DNA of 64,000 bases from Perspicuibacillus lycopersici. GTDB lineage: Bacteria > Bacillota > Bacilli > Bacillales > Caldibacillaceae. Below the pieces are notes generated by a model. The model worked only from the letters and a program-made list of their open reading frames with translations. It ran no database searches and had not been told where the DNA came from. The translations under genes and the position numbers were made by a program. Every line of letters starts with the position of its first letter. Position 1 is the first letter of the stretch. Positions 45,981 through 53,937 of this stretch are shown in pieces. The DNA lies in assembly GCF_025660475.1 (NCBI RefSeq), contig NZ_JAOUSF010000004.1:1-64000 (forward strand), read 5' to 3'.

Positions 45981-46251
45981 ACCTCCATATTCAATTTCTA
46001 CTCTCAGTATACTAAAAAAAATTGGGAAAATAGAACGAAAGGTCTTGGAAAATTAACTTGTAATTATACTATTTTTTTCCAAAAATAATACATTTGCTAT
46101 TTGTCGTTTATTTAGAAAAAATCATCAAGATATATGTTTATTTTTAAAAGAAATCTTCACGCTGAACAGGTATAATAGAGTTATATTTTGTATAAAAATT
46201 TGTAAAAATCATTTTTTTATATTTCGTGCAGCAAAGAGGGAGGAAGATCAT

Positions 46252-47514
46252 TTGTATTGTACAAAATGTGGAACGAAATTTGCGGACGATGCAAAATTTT
46301 GTTCATCCTGTGGATCGCCACGACCGGTGATAAAAAGGGAAGAATTAATAATCGGACAAAAGCCGCAGGTTTATGAAAATAAACAAGAAATTGCATCAAA
46401 TATAACGAAGCAAGTAGTGGAGGGACATCTCGAAGAAACACGTCAGGAACCGGAATCTACGGGAAAACAAACGGAGGTACGAGAACTGGATGGGCAGGTT
46501 CATAATGGGAATGTAGTGCCATCTAATCAGCAACAGAAGGATGTCGAGAAATCACTACCAATCATTGAAAATGATATTGCATTACTCGAAGAAGCTCCAA
46601 TGAAAAAAGAATCACCAGCTGTATCAGAGCTAGCTGCAGCTGCTTTCTATGGAAACACGCCAGCTGCTGCACAAGATCCATTTGCTGCGGAAAAGGAACC
46701 TGTAGATGAACGAACAGAAGCATTAAAGGTTTTTATCGGGAAAAATGTCGATTATTATTTTCAAAAGTGGAATGTGTCGTCGGATGTAGTAAACAAATCA
46801 AGCTGGAACTGGGCCGCATTCTTTTTAAACTTATTCTGGGCTGGATACCGAAAGATGTATGGGTTAATTGGAATTTTTATTCTCGTATGGTTGGTGCTCG
46901 ATGGAATTATTTATAGCTTAGGAATTAATAGCCCTGCAATTGACTCAGCAATCGGCATCGCAACAGCAGTTATTTTTGGTTTCTGTGGCAATTATTATTA
47001 CTATTTACATGCCAATCGAAAACTGATGAAATACAAGGATCCAAACGGTACATACTATAATCAATTCCTTCAAATAAAAGGTGGAACAAGTGGATTAGGC
47101 GTTGTTATTTCCATCGTTGGGGTAGTTGCCTATAGTTTCATTTCCATTTCGATTTTGTATTCAGCACTTGTCACTGAAACAGTTGCCTTTGGATATGGAG
47201 AAAATGCAGGCTACTTAACGGAACAGGCAGATGAATTTTCTGTAGATGATGAAATTTATTACTCCTTTTATTTTCCCGACAATCGTGGAGGGGAGTTTAA
47301 AGTAATGATCGAAAAGGTGGAAAACGGGGTAACCGTTTATGATTCCTGGTACGATGAAATTCCACCAGATTGGCCGGGTCTAATTAGTAGTATGTATGCT
47401 CCCCAGGAGGAAGGCGAATACGTCATGAAAATCATTCGTGATAATGATATTGTAGCTGAAGGGACGTTTTATATTACTGGCCAAATTGGTAATGTTGATA
47501 GTTACGAGTTTTAA
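46252..47514 (+). CDS. Zinc-ribbon and DUF2628 membrane protein
   Basis: 420 residues. An N-terminal zinc ribbon (CTKCGTKFADDAKFCSSCG, residues 3-21) is followed by a long low-complexity acidic linker to about residue 150. A DUF2628-like region comes next with WNWAAFFLNLFWAGYRKMY, and about three membrane segments (roughly 200-225, 230-250, 275-305). An extracellular C-terminal domain carries YYSFYFPDNRGGEFKVMIEK and EGEYVMKIIRDND, typical of small beta-sandwich modules. The TTG start has GGGAGGAAG upstream. The function is unknown. Confidence 0.7.
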   Translation: MYCTKCGTKFADDAKFCSSCGSPRPVIKREELIIGQKPQVYENKQEIASNITKQVVEGHLEETRQEPESTGKQTEVRELDGQVHNGNVVPSNQQQKDVEKSLPIIENDIALLEEAPMKKESPAVSELAAAAFYGNTPAAAQDPFAAEKEPVDERTEALKVFIGKNVDYYFQKWNVSSDVVNKSSWNWAAFFLNLFWAGYRKMYGLIGIFILVWLVLDGIIYSLGINSPAIDSAIGIATAVIFGFCGNYYYYLHANRKLMKYKDPNGTYYNQFLQIKGGTSGLGVVISIVGVVAYSFISISILYSALVTETVAFGYGENAGYLTEQADEFSVDDEIYYSFYFPDNRGGEFKVMIEKVENGVTVYDSWYDEIPPDWPGLISSMYAPQEEGEYVMKIIRDNDIVAEGTFYITGQIGNVDSYEF

Positions 47515-47550
47515 TAATGATTTATACTTGTGGACCGCATTAGATTAGCA

Positions 47551-47580
47551 GCACCGCTTCTGTGCGGTTTGTTTTTTTTA
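47551..47580 (+). terminator. Terminator after the zinc-ribbon gene
   Basis: ACCGC pairs with GCGGT around TTCTGT, followed by G and eight T residues. The last bases of the T tract form part of the 8-bp duplication flanking the insertion at 47581. Confidence 0.7.
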
Positions 47581-47726
47581 CCCTGTTTTCGTAAAGATTG
47601 TTGTTTTTAATATAGGAATTCTTAATTTATTGCTCAATTAACTATATTGAGATTAGTATTTTAAGCTGAAAATTTATCAAGTATAATTAAGAAGAAGGTA
47701 AAAATAAGTAGATTAGGGGGAGCAAT

Positions 47727-48077
47727 ATGGGATTTTTGTTTGGTTGTTTGGTATTAATAATCGGTTCTATTTTAGTTTTCAGAAATCTTGAGATAATAAA
47801 CCCTTTTTCAAAGGGGACTGGAATTGCAATCGCACTATCTATTTTTGGAGCAGTTAGTCTGGGGCAAAACTACACACAAAGTTTAATCTCTGAAGCAAAC
47901 GATGGAATAGGGATTTCCAATAAATTAGCTTTTTGGATAATTGGTGAAGATGGATGGTCTCAAGAAATGTTTAGAAATATGTTCGAACTTTCTCTATATG
48001 TTTCTTTGATTTTGATTGTAGCTTATCCAATTGTTTTGGTAATTGAAACAAAATTGGCGAGAAACCAGCATAAATAA
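47727..48077 (+). CDS. Small membrane protein, hypothetical
   Basis: 116 residues with three likely membrane segments (about 2-18, 31-46, 88-106). No family recognised. AGGGGGAGCAAT precedes the ATG. It stops 2 bp before an internal IS-end-like sequence at 48079, as if it were one module of the composite element. Confidence 0.6.
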   Translation: MGFLFGCLVLIIGSILVFRNLEIINPFSKGTGIAIALSIFGAVSLGQNYTQSLISEANDGIGISNKLAFWIIGEDGWSQEMFRNMFELSLYVSLILIVAYPIVLVIETKLARNQHK

Positions 48078-48078
48078 T

Positions 48079-48106
48079 GGCTGTTTTCGTATAGATTGTT
48101 GCTTTA
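48079..48106 (+). repeat. Internal IS1595-type end
   Basis: GGCTGTTTTCGTATAGATTG then TTGCTTT matches the inverted right end at 49911 at 24 of the first 25 positions. The 8 bp before it (TAAATAAT) do not match the right flank. Confidence 0.7.
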
Positions 48107-48149
48107 GATAAAAAGCGGTAATTTATATCCATTTTATGTTCGATTAGAT

Positions 48150-48190
48150 TGAGGTAGCTTATTGAACAAAAGGGGCAGGTTACTTTAAGA
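48150..48190 (+). repeat. Cassette-boundary repeat, half B
   Basis: GAGGTAGCTTATTGAACAAA then AGGGGCAGGTTACTTTAAGA lies 5' of the second DinB gene and matches half B at 39640 and 41000. Confidence 0.6.
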
Positions 48191-48257
48191 AGGAGTTATT
48201 CACTTTTTGGAGAAATACTATTTATTTGAAACATAATTTTTAAGGAGGAAGATGTTA

Positions 48258-48728
48258 ATGAATCGAACTAACTTGCTACTAAGGATGCTTGATACTACTT
48301 TCGACAAGGAAAGTTGGTATGCACCGTTCAAACTTGCAATAGAAGGACTCACCGCAGAACAGGCAAGTTGGAGACCCGTAGGAGTGGCAACCAAAACAAT
48401 TTGGGAAAATGTTAATCATCTCATTTACTATAAAGAAAGACTTGTAGCAAATTTGGAAGGACGTGAATGGACACATAATCTCGATGGTGATGAAACTTTC
48501 TACCTTACTGAACAATTAAAAAACGACGAGGAATGGTTAGCAGTAGTTAAACGTGCAGAAATGGTTCAAAGTAGTTTAAGACAAGTTCTAAGTAAAACAA
48601 CCATTGAAGTGCTTGAACAAAATTCTCTTGAAGAAAAGCTTTTAGATATAATGCTTCACGATGCATACCATACGGGTCAAATTATTCAATTAAGGAAGAT
48701 GCAAGGTTCTTGGGCATCGCATCGCTAA
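48258..48728 (+). CDS. DinB family protein
   Basis: 156 residues of the DinB four-helix fold. Conserved features are the N-terminal helix, LTAEQASWRPVGVATKTIWE, the metal histidine in NHLIYYKERL and a C-terminal HDAYHTGQIIQLRKMQGSW. These last two supply the usual three-histidine site, so it is probably an active metal-dependent thiol transferase or detoxification protein of unknown substrate. ATG 48258 is preferred because GGAGG lies 9 nt upstream; ATG 48252 is too close. Flanked by half B and half A repeats. Confidence 0.85.
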   Translation: MNRTNLLLRMLDTTFDKESWYAPFKLAIEGLTAEQASWRPVGVATKTIWENVNHLIYYKERLVANLEGREWTHNLDGDETFYLTEQLKNDEEWLAVVKRAEMVQSSLRQVLSKTTIEVLEQNSLEEKLLDIMLHDAYHTGQIIQLRKMQGSWASHR

Positions 48729-48757
48729 TTGGTTGAAAAAGAAATTTTGTGAAATAA

Positions 48758-48800
48758 TGTACTTAAAGTAACAGGGGCTTTAGTCCAATAACAAGTCGGT
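48758..48800 (+). repeat. Cassette-boundary repeat, half A
   Basis: TGTACTTAAAGTAACAGGGG then CTTTAGTCCAATAACAAG lies 3' of the DinB gene and matches half A at 40959. Confidence 0.6.
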
Positions 48801-48827
48801 CGCCTTCTTATGAATGTGGCTGTTTTT

Positions 48828-49864
48828 TTATACTTCTCGTAAAAATTTAACCGTGATTAAATTCGTTTTCTGACACGCACTTAAAAGCATTTGATTTACT
48901 CGTTCCTTAGTCGCCATCTTTTTACTCTGTTGAAGAAAATTGAACCAATATAGATAGTTGTCCAGGTACTTTGTGGCCACTCCTTGGAACCGTCGCATCC
49001 AGTCTTTCAACCGCTTGTGATAATTGTTGACGTGCTGAAGATGGAATATTCCCTTTTTGACATATCCTTCTTTACTCAGATTAATCGTCTCGTGTTTAAG
49101 ATCCTTAATAATAGCGAACTTCTTGTAGTTAGTAGCTGTATCAGTGCATAACAAAGAAGATGGGGCGATATAATCCCCAATAACGGCAGCAATTTCTTCT
49201 GCTCTTACACGGCCTGCACCAGCTTTTTGAGCAATAGCCTGTCCATTTCGATCCTGGGCAATAACAACTGCAATTTTGAGGTTACTGATCCCACGTTTTT
49301 CATCTCTACCTCCACGCTTCTTAGCCTTTCTATCAATTACTTCTCTCCCTTTGAAAGACTCTTTAAAAAAGGTCTCATCACTTTCGATAATTCCTTTTAA
49401 AGTTTGAAATCCCAATGAACGAAGAGCAAAAAGCACCTTATGTCGCCAGTAAAATGCGGTAGACAAATGGATTTTTAGTCTTTTGGCAATCTTCGGCAAG
49501 GTGTAACCCTCAACCATTAAGTGAAAGAAAGTAGACCACCTTCCAAGATAACGAGCCAGATATAGGAGTGTTAGTTAGGTCGTTGAAAGACTTGCCGCAG
49601 GTCACGGCAAAGATACCTCTGCCTGTTTCTGTATTTGCCGTTTCTTTTCACCTTTACACTTCCACAATTAACACAGGCTAATCCTTCATTAAATCGTGTT
49701 TCTCTAAATGCAGTAAAGGCATCTTTCATTTCTTCCTCTTCATCTGAGAAGAATTCTTCTTTTATAAGGTTAAACAGCTTCTGTTGTTCGTTTTTGCAAA
49801 TCAGTAAAATCGGCATAAACGTCTTTCCACATTCTAAAACCCTCCTGTGGCAGTATTTTAGCAC
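48828..49864 (-). pseudogene. IS1595-family (ISXO2-like) transposase, frameshifted
   Basis: The N-terminal part (49864-49571) has the zinc-ribbon LACVNCGSVKVKRNGKYR and the start of CRDCGKSF. The C-terminal part (49517-48828) has HTH-like IAKRLKIHLSTAFYWRHKVL and the ISXO2 domain: Asp in IIESDETFF, Asp in LLCTDTATNYKKF, and an Asn at the third catalytic place (YLDNYLYWF), known in DDNK members. A one-base gain near 49607 (GACCTGC) and a one-base loss near 49560 separate the parts; translating through gives CRDCGKSFNDLTNTPISGSR. A further shift near the start is possible because ATG 49828 follows AGGAGGG in another frame. Confidence 0.85.
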
Positions 49865-50089
49865 CTACAAAGAGTTTGGTCAAAATAGCAACAATCTATG
49901 CGAAAACAGCCTTTTTTTATTGGGGAGAATTAGAAATATTACTTTTCGTGGTCTATTTATTTAATATTATTTGGAGAACGAAAAGAGAGTACACCTATTT
50001 TATTGAACGATAAGATTTGCCTTGTTTCTTTCGTTACGCTATCATGATAACTAGTGAATGGTAAATTTAGAAAAGATGGATGAGGTTAT

Positions 50090-51016
50090 ATGAAAAGAGC
50101 GCGTATTATTTATAATCCGACTTCAGGAAGAGAAATTTTCAAAAAAAATCTCCCAGAGGTATTAGAGAGATTAGAAAAAGCGGGATATGAAACATCTTGT
50201 CATGCCACTACTGGTGCAGGAGATGCTACAAATGCTGCTAAAATTGCTGTGGAAAGAAAATATGATTTAGTAATCGCAGCTGGTGGAGATGGAACATTAA
50301 GTGAAGTTGTTAATGGACTAGCAGAACAGCCATATCGTCCAAGCTTAGGTGTCATTCCAGTAGGGACAACGAATGATTTTGCTCGTGCCCTCCATATTCC
50401 AAGGGATATTCTTGCGGCAACGGATATCATTGTAAAAGGTGAAACCATTCCGGTAGATATTGGTCGAATGAACGAGAAATATTTCATCAATATTGCTGGT
50501 GGCGGTCGATTAACTGAATTAACGTATGAAGTGCCAAGTAAATTAAAAACCGTACTTGGTCAGCTAGCCTATTACTTAAAAGGAATTGAAATGCTGCCTT
50601 CCATTAAGCCTTCAGAAATTCGTTTGGAATATGATGGAAAGCTTTTTGAAGGAGAAGCGATGCTATTTTTAATTGGCCTTACCAATTCAGTCGGTGGTTT
50701 CGAAAAACTAGCACCAGATGCATCCATCAATGATGGATATTTTACTTTATTAATATTGAAAAAGACGAATTTGGCAGAGTTCATTCGCGTAGCCAGCTTG
50801 GCATTACGTGGAGAGCATGTTAATGATCCGAATGTCATTTATACAAAAGCAAGCTATATAAAAGTTACTTCTGCAGAAGAAGTACTGATTAATTTAGATG
50901 GTGAATTAGGTGGAGCAACCCCAGTAGAATTCACCAATTTATATCGCCATTTGAATGTATTTGCTCCAATTGATAAGCTTCGCCCAGAGGACCGGGTCGA
51001 TGAAATTGAAGCTTAA
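50090..51016 (+). CDS. dagK: Diacylglycerol kinase
   Basis: 308-residue soluble lipid kinase of the DagK/YerQ type, returning diacylglycerol from lipoteichoic acid synthesis to phosphatidic acid. It has RIIYNPTSGRE, the catalytic glycine-rich loop AAGGDGTLSEVVNGL (about residues 62-76), GVIPVGTTNDFARAL and the C-terminal YFTLLILKKTN. ATG is preceded by GATGAGG, a weak site. In Bacillales it is adjacent to rlmCD; here an ECF sigma module lies between them. Confidence 0.95.
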   Translation: MKRARIIYNPTSGREIFKKNLPEVLERLEKAGYETSCHATTGAGDATNAAKIAVERKYDLVIAAGGDGTLSEVVNGLAEQPYRPSLGVIPVGTTNDFARALHIPRDILAATDIIVKGETIPVDIGRMNEKYFINIAGGGRLTELTYEVPSKLKTVLGQLAYYLKGIEMLPSIKPSEIRLEYDGKLFEGEAMLFLIGLTNSVGGFEKLAPDASINDGYFTLLILKKTNLAEFIRVASLALRGEHVNDPNVIYTKASYIKVTSAEEVLINLDGELGGATPVEFTNLYRHLNVFAPIDKLRPEDRVDEIEA

Positions 51017-51027
51017 CGGCATAATAT

Positions 51028-51072
51028 TAAAAGCTGTAGCAGGAAATTATTGAACTGCTACAGCTTTTTTTG
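51028..51072. terminator. Bidirectional terminator between dagK and the anti-sigma gene
   Basis: AAAAGCTGTAGCAG pairs with CTGCTACAGCTTTT around a 12-nt loop, with T tracts in both directions. Confidence 0.88.
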
Positions 51073-51084
51073 TGATCATATTTC

Positions 51085-51780
51085 CTATTCCCCATCGAGA
51101 TACTGACTAACAATTTGCCAATTGGTTGCTTCCCCATTTTCAATCGAGTAGTGTAGGATTAAATATCCCATCATATGTCCATCGGAAAATTCGGCATACA
51201 CATATTCATGGGAGATAACAAAAATTCGGTTTTCATCAAACTGCATCGTCCCACCCAATACTCCATCATATGGAATTAGCTCCGGATGATTAATGACTTC
51301 CTCCTTAATATCTTCACTCGTTCCAGAATACCCAAGGTCTTGTAATAAAGAATTAGTACTTGGATAAAGTGGTGTAGTAGATTGACTACTTTCCGTGTTT
51401 TGTTTATCTCGAATGGCCTCCTGTAAGGATGCATTTTCCTTTTCTAGCTCGTTTACTTTTTTCTGAAGATCATTTGCTGCCACAGAATTAGCTGACACTA
51501 TTTCCTCTTGTTTTTCATAGGATGTTGCCTCGGAGCTTTTCTGTTCAACCGTACTTTCGGCACTATATTGATTCTTTGTTAAATAATCGATAAACAATAT
51601 CGAACCAACAAGTAAAAATGCAATAAATCCTAAGATTGGTGTGATGCGGGTGAGATAAAAACTTCGCCTCTTTTTTTGTGGTCGTTCAATATTTCGAAGA
51701 AGCTCTCGCTGCTTTGCTTCCGAAAAAATGGGCTCCGAACCAATGAGCGCATTTAGACTGTCTTTCACTTTTTTCCGCAT
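51085..51780 (-). CDS. Putative anti-sigma factor
   Basis: 231 residues. The N-terminal cytoplasmic part is basic, one membrane segment follows (about residues 46-66), then a coiled-coil linker (NDLQKKVNELEKENASLQEA, about 103-122) and an extracellular domain ending GEATNWQIVSQYLDGE. No HHCC zinc motif is visible. The start codon overlaps the stop of the ECF sigma gene by one base. That coupling and topology are the basis for calling it the regulator of that sigma factor; sequence family membership is not recognised. Confidence 0.6.
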   Translation of the reverse strand: MRKKVKDSLNALIGSEPIFSEAKQRELLRNIERPQKKRRSFYLTRITPILGFIAFLLVGSILFIDYLTKNQYSAESTVEQKSSEATSYEKQEEIVSANSVAANDLQKKVNELEKENASLQEAIRDKQNTESSQSTTPLYPSTNSLLQDLGYSGTSEDIKEEVINHPELIPYDGVLGGTMQFDENRIFVISHEYVYAEFSDGHMMGYLILHYSIENGEATNWQIVSQYLDGE

Positions 51781-52325
51781 TATTCTCCCTCCATTTCTAG
51801 CTCGGGTATAATTTTGCTAAGTTTTTTTCGCGCACGAAACAGTCTTGTTTTTACCGTACTTGCGGAAATATTTAATACTTCGGCAATCGTTTCGATACTC
51901 ATATCCTGATAATAAAAGAGGATGATTACCTCACGAAATTTGATTGGTAAACGTAACAATGCCTGCCCTAATTGTTGGTTTTCCTGTTTTTTGATTAGTT
52001 TTAGCTCTGGTGTTTGGTCTGTACTAGTTCGTTCCAGCTCTAAGCCTTGATTGGAAACGTAAATTTTTCGAAAGGCCCAGCTTCGTAATTCATCATGGCA
52101 ACGATTAACGGTAATTCGATACAACCATGTTTGGATACTCGAATCCCCGCGAAATTCATGTAGTTTATGGAAAACCTTGATAAATACATCTTGCACAATA
52201 TCCTCTGCCCTACCTCGATCCTTCACATATGTAAAAGCTAAGCGAGCAAGAGGTTCCCCATATTCCTTCATCAGCTGTTCAAAGATAATTTCCTTTTCCT
52301 TTATCTGTAAATCACTTTTAAGCAA
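51780..52325 (-). CDS. ECF-type RNA polymerase sigma factor
   Basis: About 181 residues with region 2 (EPLARLAFTYVKDRGRAEDI, then VQDVFIKVF and STIQTWLYRI-like SSIQTWLYRITVNRCHDELR) and region 4 (LPIKFREVIILFYYQDMSIE, then VLNISASTVKTRLFRARKKL). TTG 52325 is preferred over GTG 52334 because AAGGGGGTG lies just ahead of it. An AAC-N16-CGTC promoter upstream fits autoregulation. The subgroup (SigV/SigX/YlaC-like) cannot be settled by eye. Confidence 0.88.
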   Translation of the reverse strand: MLKSDLQIKEKEIIFEQLMKEYGEPLARLAFTYVKDRGRAEDIVQDVFIKVFHKLHEFRGDSSIQTWLYRITVNRCHDELRSWAFRKIYVSNQGLELERTSTDQTPELKLIKKQENQQLGQALLRLPIKFREVIILFYYQDMSIETIAEVLNISASTVKTRLFRARKKLSKIIPELEMEGE

Positions 52326-52378
52326 GCTGCCCACCCCCTTTTACCAATATATCCATTCATTTTGTACTATACTAATTA

Positions 52379-52404
52379 GACGCATATGTCGACGTGAAGT
52401 TCCC
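52379..52404 (-). promoter_or_regulatory. Candidate ECF promoter of the sigma/anti-sigma operon
   Basis: On the minus strand GGGAAC (52404-52399) and CGTC (52382-52379) are separated by exactly 16 bp, matching the AAC-N16-CGTC pattern of Bacillus ECF promoters. The sigma gene starts about 54 bp downstream. Confidence 0.6.
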
Positions 52405-52566
52405 GAAAGCATTAATTTTTTCTCAATTTATGAGGGAAGTTGGAAAACAAAATTATAATTGCGGTATAATGATGTACAGTTCTTTATTTACTAAAAAACA
52501 TAGGAGTTTCCCATAGTGGAGATTTTTACAATACATATAATGGTTGTGAATGCAAAGGAGAATAAA

Positions 52567-53937
52567 ATGAAGAATGAAATTCCAGTGAAGAAAAATGATT
52601 ATCTCGAGGTAAGCTTCGAGGACTTAACCCATGATGGCCACGGTGTAGCGAAAGTAGACGGGTATCCAATTTTTGTTGCAAAAGGATTACCAGGAGAAAC
52701 AGCAAAAATTAAGGTGATTAAAGTAAATAAAAATTATGGTGTCGGCAAGCTAATCGATATAGTCACGACTAGTCCATACCGAGTTGATATTGACCGAGGT
52801 GAGGCACATAAATATGGTGGCTGCCAGCTTGAGCATATTAGCTATGAAGGACAATTGCAATTTAAACAAAATCAGGTGAAACAGGTGCTTACACGACTCG
52901 GAAAGCTTGCAGACGTACCTGTTCACCCAATTTTAGGAATGGAAAATCCTTGGCATTATCGAAACAAAGCGCAAGTACCAGTAGGAGAGCGTGATGGAAA
53001 ATTAATATCCGGATTTTACAAGCCGAGATCCCATGAAATTGTCGATACGGATGAAAGTGTATTGCATATCAAAGAAATCAATGAGGCAATTCGAATCGTA
53101 AAGGAAATTGCTAATGAGCTTAACATTCCTGCATACAATGAGGAAGCCCATAAAGGCGTGCTCCGCCATATTATGGCGAGATTCGGCAGACAAACTGGGG
53201 AATTAATGGTAGTAATTATCACAAATACGCCAGAGCTGCCACAGCAAAAGAAATTAGTAGAGCAAATTGTTGCAAGAGTTCCACACGTAAAATCGATTGT
53301 CCACAATATTAACTCGAAACGGACGAATGTAATTTTTGGGGACAAAACAAAGCTCCTATGGGGTGCAGATGTAATTTATGATTATATTGGTGATGTTAAG
53401 TTTGCGATTTCTGCACGCTCCTTTTATCAAGTAAACCCAGTACAAACGAAAGTATTGTACGATAAGGCATTGGAGTATGCGGACTTGACTGGTGAAGAAA
53501 CGGTAATTGATGCATATTGCGGCATTGGTACGATTTCCTTATTTTTAGCACAAAAGGCGAAAAAGGTATATGGAGTAGAAATTGTTCCAGAGGCTATTGA
53601 GGATGCACGTAGTAATGCTGAGTTAAATGGATTTACGAATGTTGAATTTGCAGTAGGTGGAGCGGAGGATGTTATTCCAAAATGGGCAGAGAATGGAATA
53701 ACTGCTGATGTCCTTGTAGTTGATCCACCACGAAAAGGCTGCGACGAAAAACTACTAAACACTATTTTGGAAATGAAACCGAAAAAAGTTGTCTACGTTA
53801 GCTGCAATCCAGCAACTTTAGCCCGCGATTTACGCATTCTCGAAGATGGCGGGTACCGTACAATGGAAGTGCAGCCGGTAGATATGTTTCCGCAGACGAC
53901 GCACGTTGAGTGCTGTGTGTTACTCGTAAAAAAATAG
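52567..53937 (+). CDS. rlmCD: 23S rRNA (uracil-C5)-methyltransferase RlmCD
   Basis: 456-residue RumA/TrmA-type enzyme. A TRAM domain at the N terminus ([20 protein letters not shown]) precedes the methyltransferase domain. [14 protein letters not shown] binds [14 protein letters not shown] and [14 protein letters not shown] hold the catalytic cysteine, and the C terminus is normal ([17 protein letters not shown]). In B. subtilis RlmCD methylates 23S U747 and U1939. ATG 52567 follows AAAGGAG at 6 nt; an upstream in-frame GTG adds 17 unlikely residues. The 3' end is the insertion target of the recombinase element and has been left intact. Confidence 0.94.
   Translation: MKNEIPVKKNDYLEVSFEDLTHDGHGVAKVDGYPIFVAKGLPGETAKIKVIKVNKNYGVGKLIDIVTTSPYRVDIDRGEAHKYGGCQLEHISYEGQLQFKQNQVKQVLTRLGKLADVPVHPILGMENPWHYRNKAQVPVGERDGKLISGFYKPRSHEIVDTDESVLHIKEINEAIRIVKEIANELNIPAYNEEAHKGVLRHIMARFGRQTGELMVVIITNTPELPQQKKLVEQIVARVPHVKSIVHNINSKRTNVIFGDKTKLLWGADVIYDYIGDVKFAISARSFYQVNPVQTKVLYDKALEYADLTGEETVIDAYCGIGTISLFLAQKAKKVYGVEIVPEAIEDARSNAELNGFTNVEFAVGGAEDVIPKWAENGITADVLVVDPPRKGCDEKLLNTILEMKPKKVVYVSCNPATLARDLRILEDGGYRTMEVQPVDMFPQTTHVECCVLLVKK

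Larger units (their letters stand above)
47581..49911. mobile_element. Decayed IS1595-type element with passenger genes
   Basis: The right end (49911 reading left) is GGCTGTTTTCGCATAGATTG then TTGCT. The left end at 47581 is CCCTGTTTTCGTAAAGATTG then TTG, matching at 19 of 23 positions. Identical 8-bp TTTTTTTA flanks both sides (47573-47580 and 49912-49919), the target duplication size of the IS1595 family. A better-matching left end at 48079 lies inside, so the real unit could instead be 48079-49911. Contents are a small membrane protein gene, a DinB gene and a frameshifted transposase gene. Confidence 0.5.

Noticed and set aside
48818-48839. GGCTGTTTTTTTATA as the true left end of the IS1595 element
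   Set aside because: Only the first nine bases match the right end, it overlaps the transposase stop codon, and no 8-bp duplication fits. The match is better explained as a T-rich terminator tail.
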